In this document: positions 11,678 through 24,014 of the stretch, one piece after another
Numbering within the stretch: the first letter of the stretch is position 1
How the letters are laid out: each line of letters begins with the position of its first letter
Assembly (NCBI RefSeq): GCF_010729665.1
Contig: NZ_AP022610.1
Coordinates: 2,666,001 to 2,730,000, forward strand
Origin: Mycolicibacterium madagascariense
Lineage (GTDB): Bacteria; Actinomycetota; Actinomycetes; Mycobacteriales; Mycobacteriaceae
Direction: 5' to 3'
Length of the DNA: 64,000 nt
Program-made: the position numbers and the translations under genes
Notes under the pieces: generated by a model
Seen by the model: the letters and a program-made list of their open reading frames with translations, nothing else
What the model was told of the DNA's origin: nothing
Databases searched by the model: none

Positions 11678-12797
11678 GCGGGCAGAAGGCGGTCCTGGTC
11701 CTCGACGACGGACGGGTGTTCACCGGCACCGCGTTCGGTGCGGTGGGGCAGACGCTGGGCGAGGCGGTGTTCTCCACCGGCATGTCCGGCTACCAGGAGA
11801 CGCTCACCGATCCGAGCTACCACGGGCAGATCGTCGTCGCGACGGCGCCGCAGATCGGCAACACCGGCTGGAACGGTGAGGACGGCGAGAGCCGCAGCGA
11901 CAAGATCTGGGTCGCCGGGTACGCCGTGCGCGACCCGTCGCCGCGCGCCTCGAACTGGCGCTCCACCGGCAGCCTGGAAGACGAGCTGGTCCGGCAGGGC
12001 ATCGTCGGCATCGCGGGCATCGACACCCGCGCCGTCGTGCGGCACCTGCGCACGGTGGGGTCGATGAAGGCCGGGGTGTTCTCCGGTGACGCGCTGGCCG
12101 AGGTCGACGAACTGCTGGCCAGGGTGCGCGCCCAGCCCTCGATGCTGGGTGCCGACCTCGCCGGCGAGGTGAGCACCACGGCCGCCTACGTCGTGGAACC
12201 CGTTGGCGAGCAACGCTTCACGGTCGCGGCGCTGGATCTGGGCATCAAGACCAACACGCCGAGGAACTTCGCGCTGCGGGGCATCCGCAGTCACGTGTTG
12301 CCGTCGAGCGCGACGTTCGACCAGGTCGCCGAACTCCAGCCCGACGGAGTGTTCCTCTCCAACGGCCCCGGTGACCCGGCGACCGCCGACCACGTCGTCG
12401 CGGTGACCCAGGAGGTCCTCGCGGCGGGCATCCCGCTGTTCGGCATCTGCTTCGGCAATCAGATCCTCGGGCGTGCGCTGGGCCGCTCGACCTACAAGAT
12501 GACCTTCGGCCACCGCGGCATCAACGTGCCGGTCATCGACCACGTCACGCGTCGCGTCGCGATCACGGCCCAGAACCACGGGTTCGCGCTCGAGGGCGAA
12601 GCGGGCGAGGAGTTCGACACGCCGTTCGGCCGCGCCGTCGTCAGCCACACCTGTGCCAACGACGGCGTCGTCGAGGGCATCGCACTGCGTGATGGAAGGG
12701 CGTTCTCCGTGCAGTACCACCCCGAGGCGGCGGCGGGGCCGCACGACGCCAACTATCTGTTCGATCAGTTCGTCGACCTGATGGGGGAGGGGAAGTA

Positions 12798-12798
<1 letters not shown>
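11674..12798 (+). CDS. carA: Carbamoyl-phosphate synthase small (glutaminase) subunit
   Basis: Hydrolyses glutamine and passes ammonia to CarB. In the 374 residues, the N-terminal half contains FTGTAFG and [13 protein letters not shown]. The C-terminal class I amidotransferase domain has the nucleophile C259 in [10 protein letters not shown] and the dyad H349/E351 in [10 protein letters not shown] at 11674 overlaps the PH-like gene by 4 bp; the frame remains open upstream but only as an overlapping shadow. The stop TAA shares one base with the carB ATG. Confidence 0.97.
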
Positions 12799-16147
<3,349 letters not shown>

Positions 16148-16151
<4 letters not shown>

Positions 16152-16963
16152 CGACCTTCGGGTCGCGACTGGCCGTCGCCGTCGCCGACCGCGGACCCCT
16201 GTGCCTCGGCATCGACCCGCACCCGGAGTTGCTGACGGCGTGGGGACTCCCGGTGAGCGTCGACGGGCTGGCGGCGTTCTGCGACGTCTGCGTCGAGGCG
16301 TTCGCCGGTTTCGCCGTGGTCAAGCCGCAGGTCGCCTTCTTCGAAAGTTACGGCGCGGCAGGGTTTTCCGTGCTGGAGACGGCGATGGCCGAACTCCGCG
16401 ATGCCGGCGTCCTGGTGCTCGCCGACGCCAAGCGCGGCGACATCGGCACGACGATGGCGGCCTACGCGACGGCGTGGGTGGGCGACTCACCCCTGGCGTG
16501 TGATGCCGTGACCGCGTCGCCCTATCTGGGCTACGGCTCGCTGCGGTCCCTGCTCGACACGGCGGTCGCGCACGGCCGCGGGGTGTTCGTATTGGCGGCG
16601 ACGTCCAACCCGGAGGGCGCCAGCGTGCAGTGCGCGACGGTCGACGGCCGGTCGGTCGCGCAATCGATCGTCGACCAGGTCGGTGCCGAGAACCGGGGTG
16701 CGGCGGCCGGCTCGGTGGGCGTCGTGGTCGGCGCCACGCTGACCGACGTCCCGGACCTCGGCGAGCTGGGTGGTCCGGTGCTGCTCCCCGGCATCGGCGC
16801 CCAGGGCGGACGCGTGGATGGTCTGCGCGGACTCGGCGGGGCCGCACCCGGAACGTTGCTGCCCGCGGTGTCGCGCGAGGTGCTGCGCGCCGGTCCCGAC
16901 CCGGCAGCGGTGCGGGCCGCGGCGGACCGCATCCGCGAAGCCGTGGCCTACCTCGCCCCCTGA
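16148..16963 (+). CDS. pyrF: Orotidine 5'-phosphate decarboxylase (type 2)
   Basis: Decarboxylates OMP to UMP, the end of de novo pyrimidine synthesis. The catalytic Lys/Asp array is in [13 protein letters not shown], and [11 protein letters not shown] opens the barrel in the manner of the actinobacterial type 2 group (271 residues here). The GTG start overlaps the carB stop. No pyrD or pyrE is present in this operon. It is the last gene of the chain; two inverted repeats lie between it and the convergent secreted-protein gene. Confidence 0.95.
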
Positions 16964-17009
16964 CGGTGCCCCCCGACGGTCGTGGCGGCGCTCCCGGAGG
17001 AACGTCACT

Positions 17010-17041
17010 CCTGACGCGCTAACTCCGGCTCGCACGTCAGG
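17010..17041. terminator. Weak inverted repeat after pyrF
   Basis: CCTGACG (17010-17016) can pair with CGTCAGG (17035-17041) across an 18-nt loop. There is no T tract. It could help end the pyr transcript 50-80 nt after the pyrF stop, but the stem is short and the call is tentative. Confidence 0.3.
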
Positions 17042-17191
17042 GTCGTGGTTCGGGCGGCATCGTCGTCCCGGAGCTGCCGTGGCGTGCGACGCGACGTGAG
17101 CGCCCCGTCGGGCATCCTCACCGAAGGCGCCCGCGAGAGCCGACGCCGCCCGGGAACGTCGCCGCCAAGAACGAGAGCCCGGAAACGACGA

Positions 17192-17221
17192 CGGCGGGCC
17201 ACCAGAATCGATGACCCGCCG
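17192..17221 (-). terminator. GC-rich hairpin after the small secreted-protein gene
   Basis: CGGCGGG (17192-17198) pairs with CCCGCCG (17215-17221) around a 16-nt loop, starting 18 bp beyond the stop of the minus-strand gene. It has no T tract, like many mycobacterial terminators. As it lies between convergent genes it could serve either strand. Confidence 0.4.
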
Positions 17222-17239
17222 CCGAGCAACCGTGCGGGT

Positions 17240-17596
17240 CTACAGCGGAATCCACACGGGGCCGAACCAGAAGCCCCAGCCCTGACCGTTGCCGGCGGGA
17301 ACGGGGTAGACCTGCTGGCCGTTCCAGTTGAACGGCTGGTGGTCCTGTCGGGCCTGGTCGACGTTGCGGTGCTGCCAGTCGACGGGCGCATTGCCCGGGC
17401 CGTTGTGGTCGTTGCCGCCCCAGTTGTTGTTGCCGGGGCCGTTGTCGTGCTGGTCCTGGCCGCAGGGCGGCCGGTTCGGTTGGTTGCATCCCGGACCGGG
17501 GTCGGCGGACGCCGTTCCGAGGCCAGCGCCGAACAACCCGGCCATGGCGACCCCTGCGGCGAGCGTCGACGCGTACACGGCGCGCTTGATGGTCAT
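17240..17596 (-). CDS. Small secreted Gly/Asn/Gln-rich protein
   Basis: A 118-residue exported protein. The signal peptide is clear: a basic start (MTIKR), a hydrophobic Ala/Gly core to about residue 30, and a TASA-DP cleavage site. The mature part starts with two cysteines (GCNQPNRPPCG), continues as a low-complexity Gly/Asn/Asp/Gln tract, and ends in an aromatic segment, GWGFWFGPVWIPL. It looks like the mycobacterial family of short secreted proteins of unknown function that end this way. The two cysteines probably form a disulfide. It converges with pyrF. Confidence 0.7.
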   Translation of the reverse strand: MTIKRAVYASTLAAGVAMAGLFGAGLGTASADPGPGCNQPNRPPCGQDQHDNGPGNNNWGGNDHNGPGNAPVDWQHRNVDQARQDHQPFNWNGQQVYPVPAGNGQGWGFWFGPVWIPL

Positions 17597-18271
17597 CGGT
17601 GTCTCCAGTCATCACGTGCGAGGCGCGAGTTCGCCTCGTGACGACGACGTTAAGCAGTGGGCATGGGTGGGCTCTTTGGCAACCGTAGGCACGGGCTGTG
17701 GGTTGGATAACGGATTCAACACCGTTGTATGTCAGGACGATTGGGCGACGCCGACCGCGACGACGAAAACTAGCAAAGAAGCGATCGGAATCGGGCCGTG
17801 CCTCGCCCAGGAGCACGGGCTGGACGCGCCGGCACCGGTGACCGCGGCAGGCCACCCGGGGAGACCGACGAGACGGTCGCGATCGGGCCCCCACCCGCGG
17901 TCCAGCTCGACCGTTCCGACACGCCCGACACGCCATGACCTGGGAAATTCTCATCATTTGGGTGTGCCGGTGCAGCACCCTGGCCATACGCTGGCAGCCC
18001 GCCCCGACCCCGTCGTCGCCCCAACCGCCGCAAAACCGCCCATACGCAGGCACGACGCAGCGCTCGGGGCCCCGGCGGCGGGGAGGGCGTGCAGCCGGGC
18101 GATTTCCTGTCGATTGCCCTACACGCTGCGCTTTTGACCCGTCGAGGCGGGGGGTGGGGTTAGCTTTCGTCGGCAGCCGTGGGTACGGTCGTCGTCGCTG
18201 GCTGGTTCTCTAACCAGTCAAGACACAAGAAGACGATGGCCAGTACGAGATGGCGAGAGACGGAGGAACCC
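17597..18271. other. 675-bp stretch without a supported gene
   Basis: No reading frame here shows a recognisable family, a good ribosome binding site or sensible composition; a minus-strand frame of 87 codons (17770-18033) is Arg/Pro/Gly-rich and looks random. In M. tuberculosis the matching interval holds PE15 and PPE20, which are absent here. The stretch is noticeably more AT-rich around 17695-17775. An imperfect inverted repeat at 17707-17730 (ATAACGG and CCGTTGTAT) could be an operator. The last part (18134-18271) probably contains the mihF promoter and leader. Confidence 0.6.
18134..18166 (+). promoter_or_regulatory. Possible mihF promoter elements
   Basis: TTGACC (18134-18139) is a near-consensus -35 and TAGCTT (18161-18166) a TANNNT -10, but the 21-bp spacing is too long for an ordinary sigma-A promoter. 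Either the two do not work together or the true -10 lies elsewhere. The implied leader to the mihF GTG would be about 100 nt. Confidence 0.3.
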
Positions 18272-18595
18272 GTGGCCCTTCCCCAGTTGACCGACGAGCA
18301 GCGCGCGGCAGCGTTGGAGAAGGCTGCCGCCGCACGTCGAGCGCGAGCTGAATTGAAGGATCGACTCAAGCGTGGCGGCACCAACCTCAAGCAGGTTCTC
18401 AAGGACGCTGAGAGCGACGAGGTCTTGGGCAAGATGAAGGTCTCCGCGCTGCTGGAGGCGTTGCCGAAGGTGGGCAAGGTCAAGGCGCAGGAGATCATGA
18501 CCGAGCTCGAGATCGCCCCGACCCGCCGTCTGCGCGGTCTCGGTGATCGTCAGCGCAAGGCCCTGCTGGAAAAGTTCGACTTCACGGCAGATTAG
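18272..18595 (+). CDS. mihF: Mycobacterial integration host factor
   Basis: Nucleoid-associated DNA-binding protein of actinobacteria, essential in mycobacteria and unrelated to the enteric IHF heterodimer. The 107 residues begin [19 protein letters not shown], contain the basic helix KDRLKRGG, and the helix-two-turn-helix region [25 protein letters not shown] chose GTG at 18272 because GGAGG stands 5 nt upstream and the protein then matches the functional mIHF; an in-frame ATG at 18179 would add 31 unconserved residues. The stop shares a base with the likely gmk start. Confidence 0.95.
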   Translation: MALPQLTDEQRAAALEKAAAARRARAELKDRLKRGGTNLKQVLKDAESDEVLGKMKVSALLEALPKVGKVKAQEIMTELEIAPTRRLRGLGDRQRKALLEKFDFTAD

Positions 18596-19194
18596 TGCCG
18601 GCGGGGGACCGGGCCGCGGTCACGATGAGTCGCATCGTCGTACTGTCCGGTCCCTCTGCCGTCGGCAAGTCGACCGTGGTTCGGTGTCTGCGCGAACGGG
18701 TGCCGAACCTGCACTTCAGCGTGTCGGCGACCACCCGGGCCCCGCGGCCGGGCGAAGTCGACGGCGTCGACTACTCGTTCGTCGACGCCGAGCGGTTTCA
18801 GCAGTTGATCGACGACGGCGCCCTGCTCGAATGGGCTGAGATCCACGGCGGCCTGCACCGCTCCGGAACGCCCGCCGAGCCCGTCCGCACTGCCGCCCGC
18901 AACGGGTGTCCCGTCCTGATCGAGGTGGACCTCGCCGGTGCGCGGGCCGTGAAGGCCGCCCTGCCGGAGGCCGTCACCGTGTTCCTGGCCCCCCCGAGCT
19001 GGGAGGCGCTGGAGTCGCGGCTGGTCGGACGCGGCACCGAGAGCCCCGAGGTGAGAGCGCGCAGGCTCGCGACCGCCAGGGAGGAATTGGCCGCCCAGGA
19101 CGACTTCGACGTCGTCGTGGTGAACGGACAATTGGAATATGCCTGCTCAGAATTGGTATCCTTGCTGATGGGCCGCACGCCGGATCCGGCGTGA
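18595..19194 (+). CDS. gmk: Guanylate kinase
   Basis: Phosphorylates GMP to GDP. The P-loop [12 protein letters not shown] sits near residues 17-28, followed by [20 protein letters not shown] for GMP binding and LLEWAEIHG. There are 199 codons from the GTG at 18595, which overlaps the mihF stop (TAGTG); ATG at 18625 is an alternative that drops ten residues. M. tuberculosis Gmk has a comparable N-terminal extension. The neighbours mihF and rpoZ suggest one growth-related transcript. Confidence 0.95.
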   Translation: MPAGDRAAVTMSRIVVLSGPSAVGKSTVVRCLRERVPNLHFSVSATTRAPRPGEVDGVDYSFVDAERFQQLIDDGALLEWAEIHGGLHRSGTPAEPVRTAARNGCPVLIEVDLAGARAVKAALPEAVTVFLAPPSWEALESRLVGRGTESPEVRARRLATAREELAAQDDFDVVVVNGQLEYACSELVSLLMGRTPDPA

Positions 19195-19245
19195 ACCGAT
19201 CGATCAGCTGACTAGCCCTCAAGACAAGCTTCAGGAGACACCTTC

Positions 19246-19542
19246 GTGACCACCCCTGTCGAGAGCACCGACTCCGACGCCGCCAACGCCTACGACACCC
19301 CGCTCGGCATCACCAACCCGCCGATCGACGAGCTGCTGTCCCGGGCGTCGAGCAAGTACGCGCTGGTGATCTACGCCGCCAAGCGCGCACGTCAGATCAA
19401 CGACTACTACAACCAGCTCGGCGACGGCATCCTCGAGTACGTCGGTCCGCTCGTCGAGCCGGGCCTGCAGGAGAAGCCGCTGTCGATCGCGATGCGCGAG
19501 ATCCACGGTGACCTGCTCGAGCACACCGAGGGCGAGGGCTAA
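19246..19542 (+). CDS. rpoZ: RNA polymerase omega subunit
   Basis: Small subunit that assists folding and assembly of the beta' chain. The 98 residues contain [29 protein letters not shown], the conserved omega core, and [15 protein letters not shown] at the C-terminus. GTG at 19246 follows AGGAG by 9 nt. It is 51 bp behind gmk and 15 bp before coaBC, the same order as in M. tuberculosis. Confidence 0.96.
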   Translation: MTTPVESTDSDAANAYDTPLGITNPPIDELLSRASSKYALVIYAAKRARQINDYYNQLGDGILEYVGPLVEPGLQEKPLSIAMREIHGDLLEHTEGEG

Positions 19543-19557
19543 GCCCACGGCGTCGAC

Positions 19558-20811
19558 ATGACCGAGCGCAAGCGGATCGTCGTAGGCGTCGCGGGCGGCA
19601 TCGCCGCCTACAAGGCCTGCACGGTCGTGCGCCAACTCGCCGAAGCCGGTCACAGCGTTCGCGTCGTTCCGACCGAGTCCGCCCTGCGCTTCGTCGGGGC
19701 CGCGACGTTCGAGGCACTGTCCGGACAACCGGTGCGCACCGGCGTCTTCGAAGACGTCGACGAGGTCCCGCACGTCCGCATCGGCCAAGAGGCCGACCTG
19801 GTGGTGGTGGCACCGGCAACCGCCGACCTGCTGGCCCGCGCGGCGGCCGGTCGCGCCGACGACCTGCTGACCGCGACCCTGCTGACGGCGCGATGTCCGG
19901 TGCTCTTCGCACCCGCGATGCACACCGAGATGTGGTTGCACGCCGCCACGGCCCACAACGTCGACGTTCTGCGGCGCCGCGGCAACGTCGTCCTCGAACC
20001 GGCCTCCGGTCGGCTCACCGGCGCCGACAGCGGCGCGGGCCGACTGCCCGAGCCAGAGGAGATCACCACGCTGGCGCGGTTGCTCCTTGACCGCGCCGAC
20101 GGTCTGCCGCACGATCTGACCGGCGTCAAGGTCCTCGTCACCGCCGGCGGGACCCGCGAGCCCCTCGACCCTGTCCGCTTCATCGGCAACCGCAGCTCCG
20201 GCAAGCAGGGGTACGCGATGGCCCGGGTGGCCGCCCAGCGCGGCGCCGACGTGACGCTGATCGCCGGCAACACCGCCGGTCTCGCCGATCCCGCCGGGGT
20301 CGACGTCGTGCACATCGGCTCGGCGAGCCAGCTGCAGGACGCGGTGTCCAAGCACGCGCCCGAGGCGCACGTCCTCGTGATGGCCGCCGCTGTCGCCGAC
20401 TTCCGGCCCACCCACGTGGCCACCAGCAAGATCAAGAAGTCCCACGAACCGGGTGCCGCGTCGGCCCCCGCGATCGAACTCACCCGCACCGAGGACGTGC
20501 TCGCGGGGACCGTGCGGGCCCGGGCCGACGGTCAGCTCCCCAACATGCGGGCCATCGTCGGATTTGCGGCCGAAACCGGTGACGCCAACGGGGACGTGCT
20601 CTTCCACGCGAGGTCGAAACTGCAGCGCAAGGGCTGCGATCTGCTAGTCGTGAACGCTGTCGGCGACGGCCGCGCGTTCGAGGTCGACAGCAACGACGGC
20701 TGGCTGCTGGCGGCCGACGGCACCGAGGTCGCGCTGGAGCATGGTTCGAAGACGCTGATGGCGAGCCGTATCGTGGACGCGATCGTGGACTTCCTCGGAC
20801 ACGACCGGTGA
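19558..20811 (+). CDS. coaBC: Bifunctional CoaBC (4'-phosphopantothenoylcysteine synthetase/decarboxylase)
   Basis: Catalyses two successive steps of coenzyme A synthesis. The N-terminal CoaC flavoprotein half (about residues 1-185) has VGVAGGIAAYKAC and the PxMNxxMW-type motif APAMHTEMW, where the usual Asn is replaced by His. The C-terminal CoaB half has VTAGGTREPLDPVRFIGNRSSGKQG for nucleotide binding and KIKK in the flexible flap. Length (417) is normal. It closes the gmk-rpoZ-coaBC run; a GC-rich hairpin follows 35 bp later. Confidence 0.95.
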   Translation: MTERKRIVVGVAGGIAAYKACTVVRQLAEAGHSVRVVPTESALRFVGAATFEALSGQPVRTGVFEDVDEVPHVRIGQEADLVVVAPATADLLARAAAGRADDLLTATLLTARCPVLFAPAMHTEMWLHAATAHNVDVLRRRGNVVLEPASGRLTGADSGAGRLPEPEEITTLARLLLDRADGLPHDLTGVKVLVTAGGTREPLDPVRFIGNRSSGKQGYAMARVAAQRGADVTLIAGNTAGLADPAGVDVVHIGSASQLQDAVSKHAPEAHVLVMAAAVADFRPTHVATSKIKKSHEPGAASAPAIELTRTEDVLAGTVRARADGQLPNMRAIVGFAAETGDANGDVLFHARSKLQRKGCDLLVVNAVGDGRAFEVDSNDGWLLAADGTEVALEHGSKTLMASRIVDAIVDFLGHDR

Positions 20812-20845
20812 CGGGGTCGCTGGCAACACATTGCGCATGAGCGTT

Positions 20846-20862
20846 GCCCCCAGGCCGGGGGT
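20846..20862 (+). terminator. GC-rich hairpin after coaBC
   Basis: GCCCCC (20846-20851) can pair with GGGGGT (20857-20862) across a 5-nt loop, the last pair being G-T. No T run follows. It lies between coaBC and the metK promoter region, so it may terminate the upstream operon. Confidence 0.35.
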
Positions 20863-20887
20863 GCGCGTGTCCGGCGCAGGGCACCGA

Positions 20888-20908
20888 TAAGATTCGCACA
20901 ACTAAGCT
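20888..20908 (+). promoter_or_regulatory. Candidate -10 boxes upstream of metK
   Basis: TAAGAT (20888-20893) and TAAGCT (20903-20908) both fit TANNNT. The first would start transcription near 20900 and keep the ribosome binding site GAAAGGGA (20912-20919) in a leader of about 27 nt, so it is preferred. No good -35 is visible, and no SAM riboswitch fold was recognised in this short leader. Confidence 0.35.
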
Positions 20909-20926
20909 TTCGAAAGGGATGACACC

Positions 20927-22135
20927 GTGAGCAAAGGTCGGCTGTTTACCAGTGAGTCGGTAACGGAGGGACACCCCGACAAGATCTGCGACGCCATCAG
21001 CGACTCGGTGCTCGACGCGCTGCTCGCCCAGGACCCGAAGTCCCGCGTCGCCGTCGAAACCCTGGTGACGACCGGGCAGGTGCACGTCGTCGGTGAGGTC
21101 ACGACGTCGGCGAAGGAGGCGTTCGCCGACATCCCGACCACCGTCCGGGACCGCATCCTGGAGATCGGCTACGACTCGTCGGAGAAGGGCTTCGACGGCG
21201 AGACCTGCGGCGTCAACATCGGCATCGGACGGCAGTCACCCGACATCGCCCAGGGCGTCGACACCGCCCACGAGACGCGCGTCGAGGGCGCCGGGGATCC
21301 CCTGGACGCCCAGGGCGCGGGCGACCAAGGCCTGATGTTCGGCTACGCCATCAAGGACACGCCCGAACTGATGCCGCTGCCGATCGCCCTCGCGCACCGG
21401 TTGGCGCGTCGGCTGACCGAGGTCCGCAAGAACGGCGTCCTGGACTACCTGCGTCCCGACGGCAAGACCCAGGTGACGGTGCAGTACGACGGCACGACGC
21501 CGGTGCGGCTGGACACCGTCGTGCTGTCGACGCAGCACGCCGACGGCATCGACCTCGACGGCACCCTGACCCCGGGCATCCGCGAGAAGGTCGTCAACAC
21601 CGTGCTGGCCGATCTCGGCCACGAGTCGATGGACACCTCCGACTTCCGCCTGCTGGTCAACCCCACCGGCAAGTTCGTGCTCGGCGGCCCGATGGGCGAC
21701 GCCGGGCTGACCGGCCGCAAGATCATCGTCGACACCTACGGCGGCTGGGCCCGCCACGGCGGCGGCGCCTTCTCCGGCAAGGATCCGTCGAAGGTGGACC
21801 GTTCCGCGGCGTACGCGATGCGCTGGGTGGCCAAGAACGTCGTCGCAGCCGGGCTGGCGGAGCGTGTCGAGGTCCAGGTGGCCTACGCCATCGGCAAGGC
21901 CGCCCCGGTGGGCCTGTTCGTCGAGACCTTTGGCTCGGAGACCGTCGACCCGGCCCGCATCGAGAAGGCCATCACGTCGGTGTTCGACCTGCGCCCCGGC
22001 GCGATCGTCCGCGACCTGGATCTGCTGCGTCCGATCTACGCGCCGACCGCCGCGTACGGCCACTTCGGTCGTACCGACATCGAGCTCCCGTGGGAGCAGA
22101 CGAACAAGGTCGACGAGCTGAAGGCCTCGGTCTAG
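20927..22135 (+). CDS. metK: S-adenosylmethionine synthetase
   Basis: Makes SAM from methionine and ATP. The 402 residues begin with [21 protein letters not shown] (ATP/metal site), include [12 protein letters not shown] (the family hexapeptide region) and [16 protein letters not shown], the conserved P-loop-like nonapeptide [12 protein letters not shown] at 20927 follows GAAAGGGA by 7 nt. It is followed 10 bp after the stop by a perfect 25-bp palindrome that should end transcription. Confidence 0.98.
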   Translation: MSKGRLFTSESVTEGHPDKICDAISDSVLDALLAQDPKSRVAVETLVTTGQVHVVGEVTTSAKEAFADIPTTVRDRILEIGYDSSEKGFDGETCGVNIGIGRQSPDIAQGVDTAHETRVEGAGDPLDAQGAGDQGLMFGYAIKDTPELMPLPIALAHRLARRLTEVRKNGVLDYLRPDGKTQVTVQYDGTTPVRLDTVVLSTQHADGIDLDGTLTPGIREKVVNTVLADLGHESMDTSDFRLLVNPTGKFVLGGPMGDAGLTGRKIIVDTYGGWARHGGGAFSGKDPSKVDRSAAYAMRWVAKNVVAAGLAERVEVQVAYAIGKAAPVGLFVETFGSETVDPARIEKAITSVFDLRPGAIVRDLDLLRPIYAPTAAYGHFGRTDIELPWEQTNKVDELKASV

Positions 22136-22145
22136 CTTTTCCGCC

Positions 22146-22200
22146 GAGCAGACGCAAACGGCCCTGAATCCACGCGATTCAGGGCCGTTTGCGTCTGCTC
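22146..22200 (+). terminator. Perfect 25-bp stem terminator after metK
   Basis: The left arm (22146-22170) and right arm (22176-22200) are perfect reverse complements, 25 bp each, around the 5-nt loop CACGC. The outer ends read GAGCAGACGCAAA and TTTGCGTCTGCTC. TTTT precedes the left arm, so on the complementary strand a run of A's is the only tail. The element ends metK transcription and, being symmetrical, could act on both strands. A degenerate relative with the same ends lies at 56657-56714. Confidence 0.85.
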
Positions 22201-22230
22201 GTGCGACATGGGTGACCGCGGTCCAGCAGG

Positions 22231-23253
22231 ATGGTCGTCATGGATCACGTGACGTTCATCCCGACCGCCGATCAACTGGCCTACACCTTCGGCGGAGCCG
22301 CGCCCGTCATGCGCATCGCACCGGGCACCGCGCTGACGTTGTGGACCGAGGACGCCTACGGGGGGCGCATCACCAGTGCGGCGGACGTCGCGAGCACGGC
22401 ACTGGACACCGAGGACCTCAACCCGCAGACCGGACCGTTCTGGGTCGAGGGCGCCCAGCCGGGGGACACCCTGGCGGTACACCTGGTCGATCTGACGCCG
22501 GCGCGCACCTGGGGCGCATCGACGCTGATCCCGTTCTTTGGCGGGCTCACCAGCATTCCGGCCAGCCCCACGCTGCAGGACCCGCTGCCCGAGCGCACCT
22601 ACCTCTACGACTACGACGCGGGCACGGAGACGCTCGGCTTCTCGGCCATCGGCAGCGACTTCCAGCTCCGGCTGCCCGCCAACCCCATGCTCGGCACGGT
22701 CGGCGTGGCCCCGGCCCGGCGCGAGGTGCGCACGTCCCTCGTGCCGGACTACTTCGGGGGCAACATGGACAGCCCCGAAATGGCCGCCGGCGCAACGTGT
22801 TACCTGCGAGTCAACGTCGAGGGCGCGCTGTTCTCACTCGGCGACGGGCACTACCGGCAGGGCGAGGGCGAGTCGTGCGGGACCGCGGTCGAGGGCGCCA
22901 TGCACGTCACCGCGATCGTCGACCTCGTCAAGGGCGGCGGCCCGGCGTGGCCGCGGATCGAGACCGACACCCACCTGATGTGCATCGGCTCCGGGCGCCC
23001 GCTCGAAGAGGCCTGGCGGGCCGGGCAGGTCGAGATGATCGACTGGCTGGGCGAGCTCTACGGGTTGGACCGCCTCGACGCCTATCAGCTGCTGAGCCAG
23101 ATCTCGGAGGTCCCGATCGCCAACGTCGTCGACACCAACTACAGCGCGGTCACCAAGGTCGACAAGCGACTGCTGCCCGCCGCGCCCGCCTACGGGGGAC
23201 TGCACCACGAATTACGCAGCGCCGCGGCATCACTCGGCTCGATCTCCTACTGA
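22231..23253 (+). CDS. Acetamidase/formamidase family protein
   Basis: A 340-residue protein of the FmdA/AmdA family, zinc-type amidases that release ammonia from short amides. Family features are TGPFWVEGAQPGDTLAVHLVDL in the N-terminal third, NPMLGTVGVAP in the middle and the Gly/Glu-rich YRQGEGESCGTAVEGAMHVT, where metal and substrate ligands lie. The true amide is not evident. ATG at 22231 is taken, but ATG at 22240 (MDHVTFIP) may be the real start. It is followed 10 bp later by an SDR gene in the same direction. Confidence 0.8.
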   Translation: MVVMDHVTFIPTADQLAYTFGGAAPVMRIAPGTALTLWTEDAYGGRITSAADVASTALDTEDLNPQTGPFWVEGAQPGDTLAVHLVDLTPARTWGASTLIPFFGGLTSIPASPTLQDPLPERTYLYDYDAGTETLGFSAIGSDFQLRLPANPMLGTVGVAPARREVRTSLVPDYFGGNMDSPEMAAGATCYLRVNVEGALFSLGDGHYRQGEGESCGTAVEGAMHVTAIVDLVKGGGPAWPRIETDTHLMCIGSGRPLEEAWRAGQVEMIDWLGELYGLDRLDAYQLLSQISEVPIANVVDTNYSAVTKVDKRLLPAAPAYGGLHHELRSAAASLGSISY

Positions 23254-23263
23254 GGGGCGATAC

Positions 23264-24010
23264 ATGGAACTCGGACTGACCGGCAAGCGATTCCTCGTCA
23301 CGGGCGGCACCCGCGGGATCGGTCGCGCCGTCGTGGAGGGGCTGCTGGCCGAGGGTGCCGACGTGGCGTTCTGCGCACGGTCGGCCGACGCGGTCACCGA
23401 CGCGCAGGCGGAGCTGACCGCCGACGGCAGCATCGCATTCGGCACCGCCGTCGACGTGCGCGACCAGGCGGCGCTCACCGACTGGGTGGCGCACGGCGCC
23501 GCGTCGCTCGGCGGCATCGACGGCGTGGTCGCCAATGTCAGTGCGCTGTCCGACGATTGGCTCAGCAGCATCGAGGTCGACCTGATGGGCACGGTCGGTC
23601 TGGTCGACGCCGCCCTGCCGCACCTGCTGGCCTCGGAAGCCGGCTCGATCGTCACCATCTCCAGCGTGTCCGGTCGCGAGATCGACGTGTTCGCCGGGTC
23701 GTACGGCTCGATCAAGGCTGCGGTCATCCACTACACGCAGGGGCTGGCCCACCAGCTGGCGGGTCAGGGCGTGCGCGCCAACACCGTCAGCCCGGGCAAC
23801 ACGTACTTTCCCGGCGGCGTGTGGCCTGCCATCGAGCGGGACGACCCCGAGCTGTTCAAGGCGTCACTGGACCTCAATCCGACGGGCCGCATGGCGACGG
23901 CACGCGAAGTGGCCAATGCCGTGGTCTTCCTGAGCAGTTCGGCGGCCAGCTTCATCACCGGCACCAACCTGCTGGTCGACGGGGCGCTGACGCGCGGCGT
24001 GCAGTTCTGA
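23264..24010 (+). CDS. Short-chain dehydrogenase/reductase
   Basis: A classical SDR of 248 residues. The cofactor motif TGGTRGIG is at residues 13-20, the catalytic Ser is in TISSVSG, and the catalytic pair is Y147/K151 in SYGSIKAAV. The usual NNAG is altered to NVSA. ARS at 38-40 after the second strand favours NADP(H) over NAD(H). The substrate is unknown; the neighbouring amidase, monooxygenase and esterases suggest degradation of small organic compounds. It converges with the broken monooxygenase gene, only 4 bp away. Confidence 0.88.
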   Translation: MELGLTGKRFLVTGGTRGIGRAVVEGLLAEGADVAFCARSADAVTDAQAELTADGSIAFGTAVDVRDQAALTDWVAHGAASLGGIDGVVANVSALSDDWLSSIEVDLMGTVGLVDAALPHLLASEAGSIVTISSVSGREIDVFAGSYGSIKAAVIHYTQGLAHQLAGQGVRANTVSPGNTYFPGGVWPAIERDDPELFKASLDLNPTGRMATAREVANAVVFLSSSAASFITGTNLLVDGALTRGVQF

Positions 24011-24014
24011 GCCG

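Noticed and set aside
17770..18033. 87-codon minus-strand frame in the mihF upstream gap
   Set aside because: Composition is Arg/Gly/Pro-biased, no ribosome binding site and no family resemblance.
20812..20926. SAM riboswitch upstream of metK
   Set aside because: The interval is only 115 bp, contains a simple GC hairpin and shows none of the conserved SAM-riboswitch core elements.
22146..22200. Could the perfect palindrome be an insertion-sequence end or a CRISPR repeat?
   Set aside because: It occurs once in this exact form, has a 5-nt loop, sits directly after metK and has no transposase or spacer array nearby. A terminator is the simpler reading.
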